Shown here one piece after another: positions 7,283 to 16,774 of a DNA stretch of 64,000 bases. The notes beneath the pieces are model-generated. The model had not been told where the DNA came from, made no database searches, and saw only the letters and a program-made list of their open reading frames with translations. The position numbers and the translations under genes were made by a program. Location: contig QHNH01000029.1 in assembly GCA_003218375.1 (NCBI GenBank), forward strand, positions 1-64,000. The letters run 5' to 3'. How positions within the stretch are numbered: position 1 is the first letter of the stretch; every line of letters begins with the position of its first letter. This stretch comes from Verrucomicrobiota bacterium. Lineage in GTDB: Bacteria; Verrucomicrobiota; Verrucomicrobiia; Chthoniobacterales; UBA10450.

Positions 7283-10200
7283 ATGATAAGATACGTACTG
7301 AAAACGTTAGGATCCATCCGCTCGGCTCTCGCAGTCGGCGTCGGACTTCCTTTCCTCATCGCCGCGAACGCCTACGGGCAGGCGGCGACACCCGTACCCA
7401 CCGAAGCCACGACCGAGCGCGTCATCGTGACGGGCTCGTACATCCCGACCGCGGAAACCGAATCGGCTTTGCCGGTTACGGTTTACACGGCCGAAGTCCT
7501 GAAAAAGCAGGGCGCCAATACCCCGGTGGAAGGCATTCGTCAGTTGCCTTCTTTCGTCGGTAACGCGGCGACGGAAAACGACTCGAACGGCGGTGACGGC
7601 ACGGCCACGATCAACCTGCGCGGCATCGGATCGGTGAACGTGCTCGTCTTAATCAATACCCGGCGCACCTTCAACTTCAACGACATCAACCTGATTTCGA
7701 TCGGTGCTGTTTCCCGCACGGAAATCCTGAAGGACGGGGCCTCGGCTATTTATGGTTCGGATGGCGTCGCCGGTGTCGTGAACTTCATCCTGCTCAATGG
7801 GCCGGGTGAAAAGCCGTATGAAGGCGCCGAGCTCTATGCCCTCTATGGCAACACCACCGAGACTGATGCGCATGTCCGCCAGGTTTATCTGCGCGGTGGC
7901 GTGACTGGTCTCGATGGCAAAGTCGCCATCGCGGCATCCGGTGAATATTATTCCCGGTCAAACCTCTTCTCGAAGGACCGCGCCAAGGTCGCCGGCACAG
8001 GCGATACGTTCAACGATCCGGCCGGTCTTGGCTTGGGCGGTCCCAATAACAACAGCCCGACCTTTGCCGGACGCGTTTCGGTCTCGGCATCGGCAAGCAA
8101 TCTCTTTCCGCTAACCGGACAGCTGGTTCTCTCGAATCTCAGCAACAATCAAGCGTCGCCAGGGGCTTATCGCAGATTTGACGCTATCCCTGGAACGGAC
8201 CCGTCCCGGTTCAATTTCCGCGCTTTCACTCCGGCCATTCCGGCCATGGAGAAAGCGTTGTACTTCGTGACTGGCAGCTATAAAATATTTGGCGACGGCA
8301 TGGTGCTCTACGGCGACCTCCTGTATTCCAAGGCCAAGCAGGACAATGGTCTTGCGGGTGCTCCGTTTACCATCTCCAACACCGGCAATGGCTTGACGGA
8401 AGCTCGCGCCTCGCAGTTTAACCCCTTCGGTGGCTCTCTGGCTTCGGTCAGGTACCGCCTCCAAAACACGATCGGGCCGCGCAGGGATTTCTTCGATAAA
8501 GACGCCTGGCGTTACGTCGTTGGAATCAAGGGCGACTTCAATTTCAAGGACAATGGCTTTATCAGCCGATTCGGATACGATACCGGGTTTGTTTACGAGC
8601 GTTTTGATGAGCTGCGCGTAGATAGCGGCGATGCTACCCGAGGCAAGATTCGCCAGGGAATCGCCGGCACTCTCACAAGAGCAGATGGCTCGCCAATTGA
8701 CCCGACCGGCACTCCGGTTTTCTTCAACCCGTTCATCGGTCAGAATGCCCCGGTCATTGGAAGCGCCCCAACTTATGTGAACGGCGTCCCGACCGGCCTG
8801 ATGGCGAACTACAACAACCTAATTACCTCGCAAGTCGCGAGCTACATTGGTCACTCGGAATTCTACGAGCGGGACTACATGTATGATGCGCATATCAACG
8901 CCCATCTTTTCCCGAACCTTTGGGATGGAGGTTGGGACTTCGCGGCCGGCTACGAGCGTCGTAACCGGGCCCAGCACTCGGTGCCCGATCCAGTGCAGGC
9001 CGCCAACGACCAGCTAGGGTTCAACCAGTCGCCGAATACCAAGACCTTGCAGGAGATCAACGCGGTTTACCTCCAATTGGGTGTCCCGATCGTCACCTCG
9101 ACGATGAACGTCCCGTTTGTCCGGTCATTCGACATCGATATCGCCTGGCGCTACGAGAAATTCGACGACTTCAATCAGGGCGACCCCGGTAACCCGTTTT
9201 CTAGAAAGCAGAAGGCCAGCTTCGATAACCCGAATCCAGATGAGGATTTCGGGGGATCGCCGCGTGTCTCCCTTCGTTATCAGCCAACGCCTGATATTAC
9301 CTTCCGGGCAACATGGGGCCAATCATTCCGGTCGCCCTCGCCGGCCAACTTGTTTGATCCGATTATCCAGGACTTCCCAGTGGTGTTCGACAGGCTAAGG
9401 AACAACACACTCCAGCCACCGGAGGGCGTCTGGAGAAGCGGCAATGCAGCCCTGCAACCAGAAAAGACCGATACCTATTCGGCCGGTATCGTCTATACGC
9501 CCAAGTGGCTGCCTGGATTCACGATGACGGTGGATGCATATCAGATCTGGACCACAAGCCAAATTCTGGATGGGGATAGCTTCGCTCAAGTCTTGCTCAC
9601 CAACAACGTAGTCGATCCTTCCAATAACTGCAATGGAACGAGCACGAACCTTGGTATCGTCCGCAATCCGGATGGCACTGGTGGCAGCAGGGTTGATGGC
9701 TCTCTGGAATGCATCAACTCGCATACCGCCAACGCTGGTAAGCGCCAAGTCGAGGGCGTGGATGCCACGGCGGTGTACGAGATCCCGACGGACCGTTGGG
9801 GCAAGTTCACCTTCTCAGGTGGTTACAACCACTTCTTCATCTGGAAGGAGCAACCGGGTCCCGGACTGCCGTTCAACAGCTTCCTGGGTAACTATAACAA
9901 CGGTACCCTGCCGCTCGCTCCAGGTGCGATTCCATGGAACAAAGGGTTTCTGCGTGGGGAATGGGAATGGCGTCATTTCGATTTCGTTGCCACGGGTAAT
10001 TACGTTGGCGACTTCCGGGATGATCCGGCTTTCAACGCCGATGCCACCTCAATCGGAGGCCCTGACTTCACCGGGCGGATCCGGACGGTCCCGAGCTACA
10101 TCACACTCGACCTCCAGCTGAGCTACGAGTTTGTGAAGCCGCCCACGGAGCCTGCTCCTTACGTCAAGGAGTCCAAGGATAGCAAGAACGCCCCGGTTAC

Positions 10201-10384
10201 AGAGGCCGCTACGGCCTCGATCTGGCAGCGAATGCTGTGGGGCACCAAACTCACGGTCGGTGTGAACGATGTCTTCGATCGTTATCCTCCTTCGGTTCTC
10301 GGAGCGTTTAACGACAACTACGATACGTCGCTCTACACGATCCGTAACCGTTACTGGTATGTGAGTTTGACCAAGAAGTTCTAA
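7283..10384 (+). CDS. TonB-dependent outer-membrane receptor
   Basis: A 1033-residue outer-membrane protein. It has a signal peptide ending near ANAYGQA, then a TonB-box-like ERVIVTGSYIP and a plug domain with INLRGIGSVNVLVLINTRR and the EILKDGASAIYGSDGVAGVVNFIL hallmark. A long beta-barrel with FRATWGQSFRSPSPANLF and LQPEKTDTYSAGI ends in aromatic YWYVSLTKKF. I prefer the ATG at 7283 over 7271 because GGAG sits 6 bases before it. Such receptors import siderophores, oligosaccharides or vitamins with energy from TonB. The large size and iron-site absence point more to polymer or glycan uptake, but the substrate cannot be told. A strong terminator follows. Confidence 0.93.
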   Translation: MIRYVLKTLGSIRSALAVGVGLPFLIAANAYGQAATPVPTEATTERVIVTGSYIPTAETESALPVTVYTAEVLKKQGANTPVEGIRQLPSFVGNAATENDSNGGDGTATINLRGIGSVNVLVLINTRRTFNFNDINLISIGAVSRTEILKDGASAIYGSDGVAGVVNFILLNGPGEKPYEGAELYALYGNTTETDAHVRQVYLRGGVTGLDGKVAIAASGEYYSRSNLFSKDRAKVAGTGDTFNDPAGLGLGGPNNNSPTFAGRVSVSASASNLFPLTGQLVLSNLSNNQASPGAYRRFDAIPGTDPSRFNFRAFTPAIPAMEKALYFVTGSYKIFGDGMVLYGDLLYSKAKQDNGLAGAPFTISNTGNGLTEARASQFNPFGGSLASVRYRLQNTIGPRRDFFDKDAWRYVVGIKGDFNFKDNGFISRFGYDTGFVYERFDELRVDSGDATRGKIRQGIAGTLTRADGSPIDPTGTPVFFNPFIGQNAPVIGSAPTYVNGVPTGLMANYNNLITSQVASYIGHSEFYERDYMYDAHINAHLFPNLWDGGWDFAAGYERRNRAQHSVPDPVQAANDQLGFNQSPNTKTLQEINAVYLQLGVPIVTSTMNVPFVRSFDIDIAWRYEKFDDFNQGDPGNPFSRKQKASFDNPNPDEDFGGSPRVSLRYQPTPDITFRATWGQSFRSPSPANLFDPIIQDFPVVFDRLRNNTLQPPEGVWRSGNAALQPEKTDTYSAGIVYTPKWLPGFTMTVDAYQIWTTSQILDGDSFAQVLLTNNVVDPSNNCNGTSTNLGIVRNPDGTGGSRVDGSLECINSHTANAGKRQVEGVDATAVYEIPTDRWGKFTFSGGYNHFFIWKEQPGPGLPFNSFLGNYNNGTLPLAPGAIPWNKGFLRGEWEWRHFDFVATGNYVGDFRDDPAFNADATSIGGPDFTGRIRTVPSYITLDLQLSYEFVKPPTEPAPYVKESKDSKNAPVTEAATASIWQRMLWGTKLTVGVNDVFDRYPPSVLGAFNDNYDTSLYTIRNRYWYVSLTKKF

Positions 10385-10410
10385 ACGGAACTCGAATAAG
10401 TATTGCATCA

Positions 10411-10440
10411 GGCGGGTGGCAGCAATGCCACCCGCCTTTT
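10411..10440 (+). terminator. Rho-independent terminator of the TonB receptor gene
   Basis: A perfect 11-base stem GGCGGGTGGCA/TGCCACCCGCC with a GCAA tetraloop is followed by TTTT, beginning 27 bases after the stop codon. Confidence 0.9.
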
Positions 10441-10510
10441 GCTTTTTGCCGGTTGCAGATCGAGAGCGCAGGCTTGTTTTCGCCGGCGTTTTGAATTATC
10501 AAAAGGTGAA

Positions 10511-12247
10511 ATGGCGACGCACGCAGTACCGCTGGCCAGACCACCCGCGTCGAGGTCGAGCTCGACCAGTCAATCCGCGTCCGCGCAGACCACGAGATCT
10601 TCCCCGTGGATCCTTGATCGCTGGCGGGATCTCGTCCTCTTCGTCGGCACGCCGGTCCTGCTCATCCCGATTTTTACAGCCGCTCAGGCGCGCTGGAGTG
10701 CACAGGATATCTTTCTTTTTGTCGGCGCGTTTGGCGCAATGGGTCACCATCTCCCGGGCATGATTCGCGCGTATGGCGACCGGGCGTTGTTCCAACGATT
10801 CAAGACTCGATTCGTTATCGCACCGCTGGCCTTGCTGGCTGTTTGTATCTGGTCGTCGGTTTACAACATTCAGGCAGTCCAACTGGTGGCTCTCGCCTGG
10901 GGAATCTGGCATGGGATGATGCAGACATATGGTTTCTGCCGGATTTACGACGCGAAGGCTTCGGCTAAAGGTTCCGCGCGGGCGCGCATCGACCTTGCTC
11001 TTTGTTTCGCCTGGTTCCTCGCTGCCGTGCTTCTTTCCCCGATGCGGTTTCGCAGTTCGCTTGATCTTTACTACGATAGTGGCGGACCAGTGATTCCGCC
11101 GGTCGTGGTGATCAGCGTGCGTAGTGCGATTCTCTTTGTGCTGGCTGGTGTGAGCGCCGTGTTCCTGTGGAGACAATGGAAAGATTGGCGGGGAGCAAAG
11201 ATTGTGAGCCCGGTCAAGATCACTTTGCTCGTCAGCAGCATTGCCTTTTGGTGGTATTGCAATAACGGGGTGCAGAATATTCTGGTCGGGATTGCGCTCT
11301 TCGAAGTGTTTCACGACGTGCAATACCTCGCCATCGTCTGGATTTACAATCGCAGCCGAGTCGAGCGCGACGAAAGCATCCACGGCTTCATGCGTTTCGT
11401 TTTCCGACGCAGCGGATCGCTGATCGGTGTTTATCTCGGTCTAGTGCTCGCCTATGGATCGATCGCCCTAACGACCTCGGGGACGTCGATTGAAAGCATC
11501 AAACATGTCTTGATCGGCGTCGTCACGGCATCGGCCCTGCTGCATTTTTACTACGATGGATTCATCTGGAAGGTCCGCGAAACTCAAACGCGAGTGATGC
11601 TCGGCATCGATGGCAGCGGCGTGTCGACTCTGCCTGCGCCACGCTCGTGGCCGGCGTGGTTGCGCCACGGGCTGCGTTGGGCGGTCCTCATCATTCCGGT
11701 CGGCGCGCTTTGTGGCGCGCAGCTTGGCGGCCGCGTTGTGCCGGCGCTTGAGCGAACGCAAAAGGTGGCCGAAGTGCTGCCGCAGGACGCCCAGGCGCAG
11801 CTAAATTACGGAAAGGCGTTGCACAACGCTGGGCGCGTGCAGGAAGCCATCGCGAAGTATGAGTTTGCTCTCGCAAAGCAGCCGACGCTTGCCGAGGCCG
11901 AGTCTTACCTTGGATTGGCATGGCGGGATCTCGGCCAACTGGATCGATCGTTGGAGCACTACGAGCGCTCTTTTCACCTCGATCCGAAGAATGGAAAATG
12001 TGAATCCAATCTGGCCGGAGTCCTCGTTGCGAAAGGCCTTCTCACGGAAGCGCGTGTTCGATACGAACACAGCCTTTCCTTGAATTCGGATCTCCAGATC
12101 GCCCACAAAGAATTGGCGGATCTCCTTACCGGCGCCGGGGAATATAAGGCTGCCATTGAGCATTACGAAGCCGCTCTGCGCATTCAGCCGGATTTCCCCG
12201 AAGCGAAAGAGAATCTCAGTTTTGCCCGAACGCTGACCCGCCAGTAG
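10511..12247 (+). CDS. Polytopic membrane protein with C-terminal TPR repeats
   Basis: The 578-residue product has an N-terminal disordered Ser/Thr-rich leader, about nine hydrophobic segments (residues roughly 40-420) and three to four TPR units (roughly 440-575, e.g. AQLNYGKALHNAGRVQEAIAKYEFAL). The membrane part contains repeated histidine motifs: GHHLPGM, WHGMMQTYGF, FHDVQYLAIVW and LHFYYDGFIWK. These could ligate a metal, and the pattern loosely recalls membrane oxygenases such as the Brp/Blh type, but I do not recognise the family. The start at 10511 has AAGGTGA just upstream. It follows the TonB receptor on the same strand but after a terminator, so it is probably transcribed separately. 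Confidence 0.8.
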   Translation: MATHAVPLARPPASRSSSTSQSASAQTTRSSPWILDRWRDLVLFVGTPVLLIPIFTAAQARWSAQDIFLFVGAFGAMGHHLPGMIRAYGDRALFQRFKTRFVIAPLALLAVCIWSSVYNIQAVQLVALAWGIWHGMMQTYGFCRIYDAKASAKGSARARIDLALCFAWFLAAVLLSPMRFRSSLDLYYDSGGPVIPPVVVISVRSAILFVLAGVSAVFLWRQWKDWRGAKIVSPVKITLLVSSIAFWWYCNNGVQNILVGIALFEVFHDVQYLAIVWIYNRSRVERDESIHGFMRFVFRRSGSLIGVYLGLVLAYGSIALTTSGTSIESIKHVLIGVVTASALLHFYYDGFIWKVRETQTRVMLGIDGSGVSTLPAPRSWPAWLRHGLRWAVLIIPVGALCGAQLGGRVVPALERTQKVAEVLPQDAQAQLNYGKALHNAGRVQEAIAKYEFALAKQPTLAEAESYLGLAWRDLGQLDRSLEHYERSFHLDPKNGKCESNLAGVLVAKGLLTEARVRYEHSLSLNSDLQIAHKELADLLTGAGEYKAAIEHYEAALRIQPDFPEAKENLSFARTLTRQ

Positions 12248-12347
12248 CTCCCGGAACCATCATCGGCGAACGCTAACCGGTCGGCATTTTAGGAGCGGTT
12301 GACCGAAGACCTTGGCATGTGCGGTGCTTGTAAACACCATAACGACT

Positions 12348-12749
12348 ATGGTTCTAATCAGCATCCGCCCCTTCGCTCTCCGCAAAATCTTTCTCGTCAT
12401 CGTCGCTTTCCTCTGCTTTTCTGCCTTCTGCTTCGCCGATCCAGTTTTGATGGTCCACCGTTATTCCTCGCACCCCGAGCGGTCGATGGGAATGCGCCCT
12501 CCGGTTTCTACCTGGAACGAGCCGGCTGGAGATGGGTGGAACAGAATTGTCGACCGCTCTTTCGCTCATTTTGAGTTGGCCGGTGTGGCGGAGCTCCGGT
12601 CCGGGTCCGGATCGGACCACGGCGCCAAAATAGGCTTATCCGCGCCAGCCATGCCCTCTTCTGTCTTTCGTAAGGCTTCCTGCTCGCTGCGCTCGAGCGG
12701 CTCGGTTGCCATCCCCGATGGACCTGCTCTTTCTGAGGAAGCCGGCTGA
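12348..12749 (+). CDS. Possible small secreted protein (doubtful)
   Basis: An ATG at 12348 opens a 133-codon frame whose first 35 residues look like a signal peptide (basic start, hydrophobic core FLVIVAFLCFSAFCF, then ADP). The remainder is Ser/Gly-rich and has no recognisable fold, and the last 40 residues read like chance translation. If it is not a gene, the stretch 12248-12904 is a 650-base non-coding gap in which I see no RNA or repeat. Confidence 0.3.
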   Translation: MVLISIRPFALRKIFLVIVAFLCFSAFCFADPVLMVHRYSSHPERSMGMRPPVSTWNEPAGDGWNRIVDRSFAHFELAGVAELRSGSGSDHGAKIGLSAPAMPSSVFRKASCSLRSSGSVAIPDGPALSEEAG

Positions 12750-12904
12750 CGGTTTGTTTGGCTCCAGAGTGTTCTTACCCGGGTGGGGCCGCGCGCCATT
12801 CCTCTTCCTGAGGCATCGCAGTTCCCCGCAGGAAAAATATGCTGGGCGGGGAAAGATTTTTATTGCCTAAAAGCGGGGGAAGCCCTACTATCGTTTTTGT
12901 GGAT

Positions 12905-13750
12905 ATGGAAATTATGAGAACACTCGCCTCCGCCTTTGCCAAGTCTTCCGCCTGCATTCTGGTCTCCGCCTCGACCCTTTTTGCATCGGATATTGTCCTC
13001 CAAAAAGTGCCTGAAACGGTGTCGGACAAGACTCCCATCACCTCGAAGTCTAACCTCAGCCCGCAAGCGAGCTTCGCGCTGATCAACTACAACGTTCGCA
13101 CACAGGCGCGCGCCCTCTATGTCAGTTCGGGAGGGGATCTCAAGACCGCGAACAACATGATCGATGATCAGGCCGCGACCTCGTTTGTTTTTTCACCGGC
13201 GGATAATTCGCCTGTGACCATTATCGATCTCGGAAAAGTGGCGACTGTGCGCCGCCTCTCGGCAGTCTATTCGCCACGCACTACGTCCATCGACTTTTAT
13301 GTTCTGCAAACGCTGCCGGGCGTGGATGGGAACAACAGTGCGGCCAGTTCGTTCAAGCTGGATGAAAAAACGCTCGCGAAACTGAAAGCCGTCGGTACGG
13401 CTATCGACGATGGCACCCAGGGCCGCGCTTCGATCGATTTCCCGGCCACTTCGGGACGTTATGTGATGTTGCATTGGTCGCCGGCCGCGCACAGCGACAC
13501 TGCGTTCACGGTCGCCGAGGTCTCGGCCTTCAGCCCGAGCCGCGGTAATCTCCTCGCTTCAAACCGGGATTTCTCCACCGCGCGGACCACGGTGGATTCG
13601 AAGGACGTCGCTGATTCGAAAGATGTTTCCGACAACAAAGACATCCCCGAAGAAGCTCCTCCGCAGCCGCCGGCTGAAGGTCCGCCGCCGCCACTTCAGC
13701 CTCCTCCTCCGTTCACCTTTATTCCGCAGCTCGTCCCCGCCAGCGAGTAA
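12905..13750 (+). CDS. Secreted protein with discoidin-like (F5/8 type C) domain and proline-rich tail
   Basis: The 281-residue protein has a signal peptide (ending near FASDI). A region at about residues 65-205 looks like a galactose-binding-type beta-sandwich: NMIDDQAATSFVFSP, VTIIDLGKVATVRRLSAVYS, and GRYVMLHWSPAAHSDTAFTVAEVSAFS. These mirror the start, hinge and end of F5/8 type C domains, which bind glycans or surfaces. The C-terminus repeats D-x-KDV units, then runs into a proline-rich tail. Two near starts (12905 and 12914) are possible. A GC-rich palindromic terminator follows. I cannot say what it binds. Confidence 0.7.
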   Translation: MEIMRTLASAFAKSSACILVSASTLFASDIVLQKVPETVSDKTPITSKSNLSPQASFALINYNVRTQARALYVSSGGDLKTANNMIDDQAATSFVFSPADNSPVTIIDLGKVATVRRLSAVYSPRTTSIDFYVLQTLPGVDGNNSAASSFKLDEKTLAKLKAVGTAIDDGTQGRASIDFPATSGRYVMLHWSPAAHSDTAFTVAEVSAFSPSRGNLLASNRDFSTARTTVDSKDVADSKDVSDNKDIPEEAPPQPPAEGPPPPLQPPPPFTFIPQLVPASE

Positions 13751-13767
13751 CAACGGAACCTATTTGA

Positions 13768-13806
13768 AACCCGTCAATCGGCTCGGCTGGTTGACGGGTT
13801 TCTTGT
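13768..13806 (+). terminator. Terminator-like hairpin after the discoidin-like gene
   Basis: Stem AACCCGTCAA (13768-13777) pairs with TTGACGGGTT (13791-13800) and is followed by TCTTG. It lies between convergent genes. Confidence 0.7.
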
Positions 13807-13860
13807 TTTCAGGCCCGCTGATCGAATCAACAAGCCAGTGTGCTGCTTGCCGCGAATTTC

Positions 13861-15141
13861 CTAGAGCAGGTCACGAATGATCTTGAAGATGGCAGTATTA
13901 TCGAGCGAGCCTTGGAAGGCATCGGTGCCCGGGCCAGCTCCGAACACAACGACATCTTCGACGGTCTCAAGCGCGACTGGAGCATAAAACGCTGCCGGTT
14001 CCTGGGGCGGTTCGATAATTGGCGAGGCAGCGGCCGGCGAGGCTGATTGTTGGGCTGCAAGCTTGGCGGTGCCATAGGATTTCATCCCATTCGGACCGCT
14101 TGCCCAGGAGAACCAGGGATCGCCGGCGGAATTTAATCCCAGCACCGCGATGCCGCGGTCTGCGCGAAAAGGCCAACCGTTCAGATGCAATCCGCCCAGG
14201 CCGACGTTTCCGCATACGACGATCGTCGATTTATCTCCAGCATACCGAAGTGCCACTGCGACGGCCCGGTCCAGTTCGGCTGTCTCCGCGAGGGTGTGTT
14301 CGCTGTCGTTTTGTTCGGCCCCTGTCCGCATCAGGTGCGCGTTGACCACTAGCAGATAGCCACCGCGATTGTATTGCAGAAGTTCGATCGCCCGCCGCAC
14401 CATATCGGGCAGGCTCGGCTGTTCCCGGCGTGCTTCAATCTGGTCTGCGTAGGCCAGTTTGCCGCTCGCGAACGCACCAAAAAGTTTCGGGCGCCGCCAA
14501 CCGGGGATTGCCTCGAGCTCGGCTTTTGTACGGGCAACGTCAAAGCCTTTGCGCCGGATTTCCGCGAGCAGGTCGCGCCCATCCTTTCGATTCCCATCCT
14601 TTGTGTCGGGCAGAAAATCCTGAGCACCACCGCCGAGCACGAGATCGATTCCTGAGGCGTCCGCTAATTGACGGGCGATCTCGAGTTGAGCCGTGGGGTC
14701 CGAGGCATGAGCATAGAACGCAGCCGCAGTCGCGTTGGTTATTTTCCCATCGCTCACCAAGCCGGTGGCTCGTCCCGAACGACGCGCGAGATCGATCAGA
14801 GTCGGCATCGCCCCTCCGCGCGACTCTGCGCCGATCGACCTGTTGTTTACTTTCACGCCCGTTGCAATCGCGGACGCGGCGGCGGCAGAGTCCGGCGCCG
14901 CAAAGTCGTTCGAATAATTTTTCACGAGCGCCAGGTGCGGCATCGAGTCGAGAGATAGCGGAACGTCCGCTCCTCCGGCAAAAACGCGCGTCGGCGCGAT
15001 TCGGCCAGGCGCCAGTCCTTCACCAACAAACAGAATGATGCCGAACGGTTTTTGCACCACCCAATGTTGAAAATAGAAAATGCCGAAAGCCGCGAACAGG
15101 GTCAGGCAGAAAAGCGCGAGCAAATGGTTGCGCCACTTCAC
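13861..15141 (-). CDS. Alkaline phosphatase fold protein, predicted catalytically dead
   Basis: The 426-residue protein has an N-terminal membrane anchor (residues 7-24) and the full alkaline phosphatase superfamily layout. The nucleophile block DSAAAASAIATGVK (S85) is intact. Every metal ligand position that I can align to E. coli PhoA is changed: D51 is E41, E322 is N267, D327 is R272, H331 is E276, D369-H370 is N312-V313, and H412 is E392. The C-terminal strand FGAGPGTDAFQG is normal. I infer a pseudo-phosphatase exposed to the periplasm, with a binding or scaffold role. Its gene converges with the discoidin-like gene and diverges from gpmI. Confidence 0.85.
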   Translation of the reverse strand: MKWRNHLLALFCLTLFAAFGIFYFQHWVVQKPFGIILFVGEGLAPGRIAPTRVFAGGADVPLSLDSMPHLALVKNYSNDFAAPDSAAAASAIATGVKVNNRSIGAESRGGAMPTLIDLARRSGRATGLVSDGKITNATAAAFYAHASDPTAQLEIARQLADASGIDLVLGGGAQDFLPDTKDGNRKDGRDLLAEIRRKGFDVARTKAELEAIPGWRRPKLFGAFASGKLAYADQIEARREQPSLPDMVRRAIELLQYNRGGYLLVVNAHLMRTGAEQNDSEHTLAETAELDRAVAVALRYAGDKSTIVVCGNVGLGGLHLNGWPFRADRGIAVLGLNSAGDPWFSWASGPNGMKSYGTAKLAAQQSASPAAASPIIEPPQEPAAFYAPVALETVEDVVVFGAGPGTDAFQGSLDNTAIFKIIRDLL

Positions 15142-15235
15142 GAGGCCGATCTACGAGTGGGTGGTTCGCGTTGTCAATCCCGCAGAGCCGGAAACCGCTT
15201 GTGCGGGCGCGTGAACGTCGCGAAAATGCGCCACC

Positions 15236-16774
15236 GTGCCGAAGCCTGTAATCCTTATCATTCGCGACGGCTGGGGCATTAATTCGGGCGGCCGCGAAAA
15301 GCGCGAAGAAAATGGCGACGCCACCTTGCTCGCCCGCACGCCGTTTCACGACCAGCTTTACCGCGATTATCCCGGGGGGAAACTGAATGCCAGCGGTGTC
15401 GATGTCGGGCTGCCGAAAGGACAGATGGGTAACTCCGAAGTGGGCCATCTGAATCTCGGGGCCGGTCGGATCGTTTATCAGGACCTGACCCGCATCAACA
15501 AAGCGATCGCGGACGGGGAACTCGCGCGAAACCAGGTTGCGCAGGAAACATTCGCCAAAGCGCGCGGGCATCGTCTCCATTTTCTCGGCCTGGTCTCCGA
15601 CGGCGGCGTTCACAGCCATTACCAGCATCTCATCGCTCTGGCGGACGCGGCGCACGCCGCGGGGGTGACGGACATTCTCGTCCACGCTTTCACTGATGGA
15701 CGCGATACTTCGCCGACCGGCGGGGCGGATTTTCTCGACACCTGCGTCGCCGGCCTAACGAAAAGCGGTGCGAAGATCGCGACGGTCGTCGGCCGATATT
15801 TCGCCATGGATCGCGATTGTCGCTGGGACCGGACGAAGAAGGCCTGGGACGCGATTGTCCTTGGGCGAGGGGAGCGTTGTGAGACTTCGCCGGGTGACGC
15901 GGTGCGGGCGCAGTATGCGCGAAAAAAGACAGACGAGTTCTTACCGCCTCTCATTTTTTCGCACGCCGAGGAGCAACGCATTCGCGACGGCGACACGGTT
16001 TTCTTTTTCAACTTTCGCGCGGACCGGGCGCGCCAGCTTTCGCAGGCTCTTCTTATGAAGGATTTCGACGGGTTCGAGCGCGAGGTATGGCCGCAGGTGA
16101 ATTACGTCACGCTTACGCAGTACGACGTGACCTATTCCTCGCCCTTCATTTTCGCGCCACAGGAGTTGCCGAAGATCCTGGGCGAGGTCGTGAGCGCGGC
16201 CGGCAAGACGCAATTGCGCATCGCCGAAACGGAGAAATATCCGCACGTCACCTATTTTTTTAACGGCGGGATCGAGCGCGCGTTTGCCGGTGAGGATCGC
16301 AAGATCGTGCCCTCACCGAAGGTCGCGACCTACGATTTGCAGCCGGAGATGAGCGCGTGTGAAGTCACCGAGGAGGTCCTCACGCGCGTTGGCGATTACG
16401 ACTTGATCATCCTGAACTTCGCGAACGCCGACATGGTCGGGCACACCGGTGTGCTCGATGCCGGAATCAAGGCCGTCGAAACCGTCGATGAATGTGTCGC
16501 GCGGATCGTACCGGCCATTCTCGAGCGCGGCGGCGCCTGCCTGATCACGGCCGATCACGGGAATTGCGAGCTGATGCGGAACCCGGATGGATCACCGAAC
16601 ACGGCGCACACCACCAACCTGGTCCACTTCATTTACGTCGCGAAAAACGCCGGCCAGTTTCGCGTGGACGACGGCATTCTTGCGGATGTGGCGCCGACCT
16701 TGTTATTCCTGCTCGAGCTGCCGCAGCCGAAAGAGATGACCGGACGCAACCTGCTGGTGGCGAAAGCCGGCTAA
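15236..16774 (+). CDS. gpmI: 2,3-bisphosphoglycerate-independent phosphoglycerate mutase
   Basis: This enzyme interconverts 3- and 2-phosphoglycerate in glycolysis, using two Mn ions and a serine nucleophile. The 512-residue length is standard. Visible residues are the metal Asp in IIRDGWG, the serine in MGNSEVGHLNLG, FTDGRDT, the substrate loop RYFAMDRDCRWDRT, NFANADMVGHTG, and TADHGNCE with AHTT. It starts with GTG at 15236. The stop codon overlaps the stop of the convergent PD-(D/E)XK-like gene by three bases. Confidence 0.96.
   Translation: MPKPVILIIRDGWGINSGGREKREENGDATLLARTPFHDQLYRDYPGGKLNASGVDVGLPKGQMGNSEVGHLNLGAGRIVYQDLTRINKAIADGELARNQVAQETFAKARGHRLHFLGLVSDGGVHSHYQHLIALADAAHAAGVTDILVHAFTDGRDTSPTGGADFLDTCVAGLTKSGAKIATVVGRYFAMDRDCRWDRTKKAWDAIVLGRGERCETSPGDAVRAQYARKKTDEFLPPLIFSHAEEQRIRDGDTVFFFNFRADRARQLSQALLMKDFDGFEREVWPQVNYVTLTQYDVTYSSPFIFAPQELPKILGEVVSAAGKTQLRIAETEKYPHVTYFFNGGIERAFAGEDRKIVPSPKVATYDLQPEMSACEVTEEVLTRVGDYDLIILNFANADMVGHTGVLDAGIKAVETVDECVARIVPAILERGGACLITADHGNCELMRNPDGSPNTAHTTNLVHFIYVAKNAGQFRVDDGILADVAPTLLFLLELPQPKEMTGRNLLVAKAG

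Noticed and set aside
12861-12896. GC-rich motif AAGCGGGGGAAGCCCTACT before the discoidin-like gene, considered as a riboswitch or exosortase-type regulatory site
   Set aside because: No paired structure or second copy in the window supports it, and the downstream protein lacks a PEP-CTERM-like anchor.
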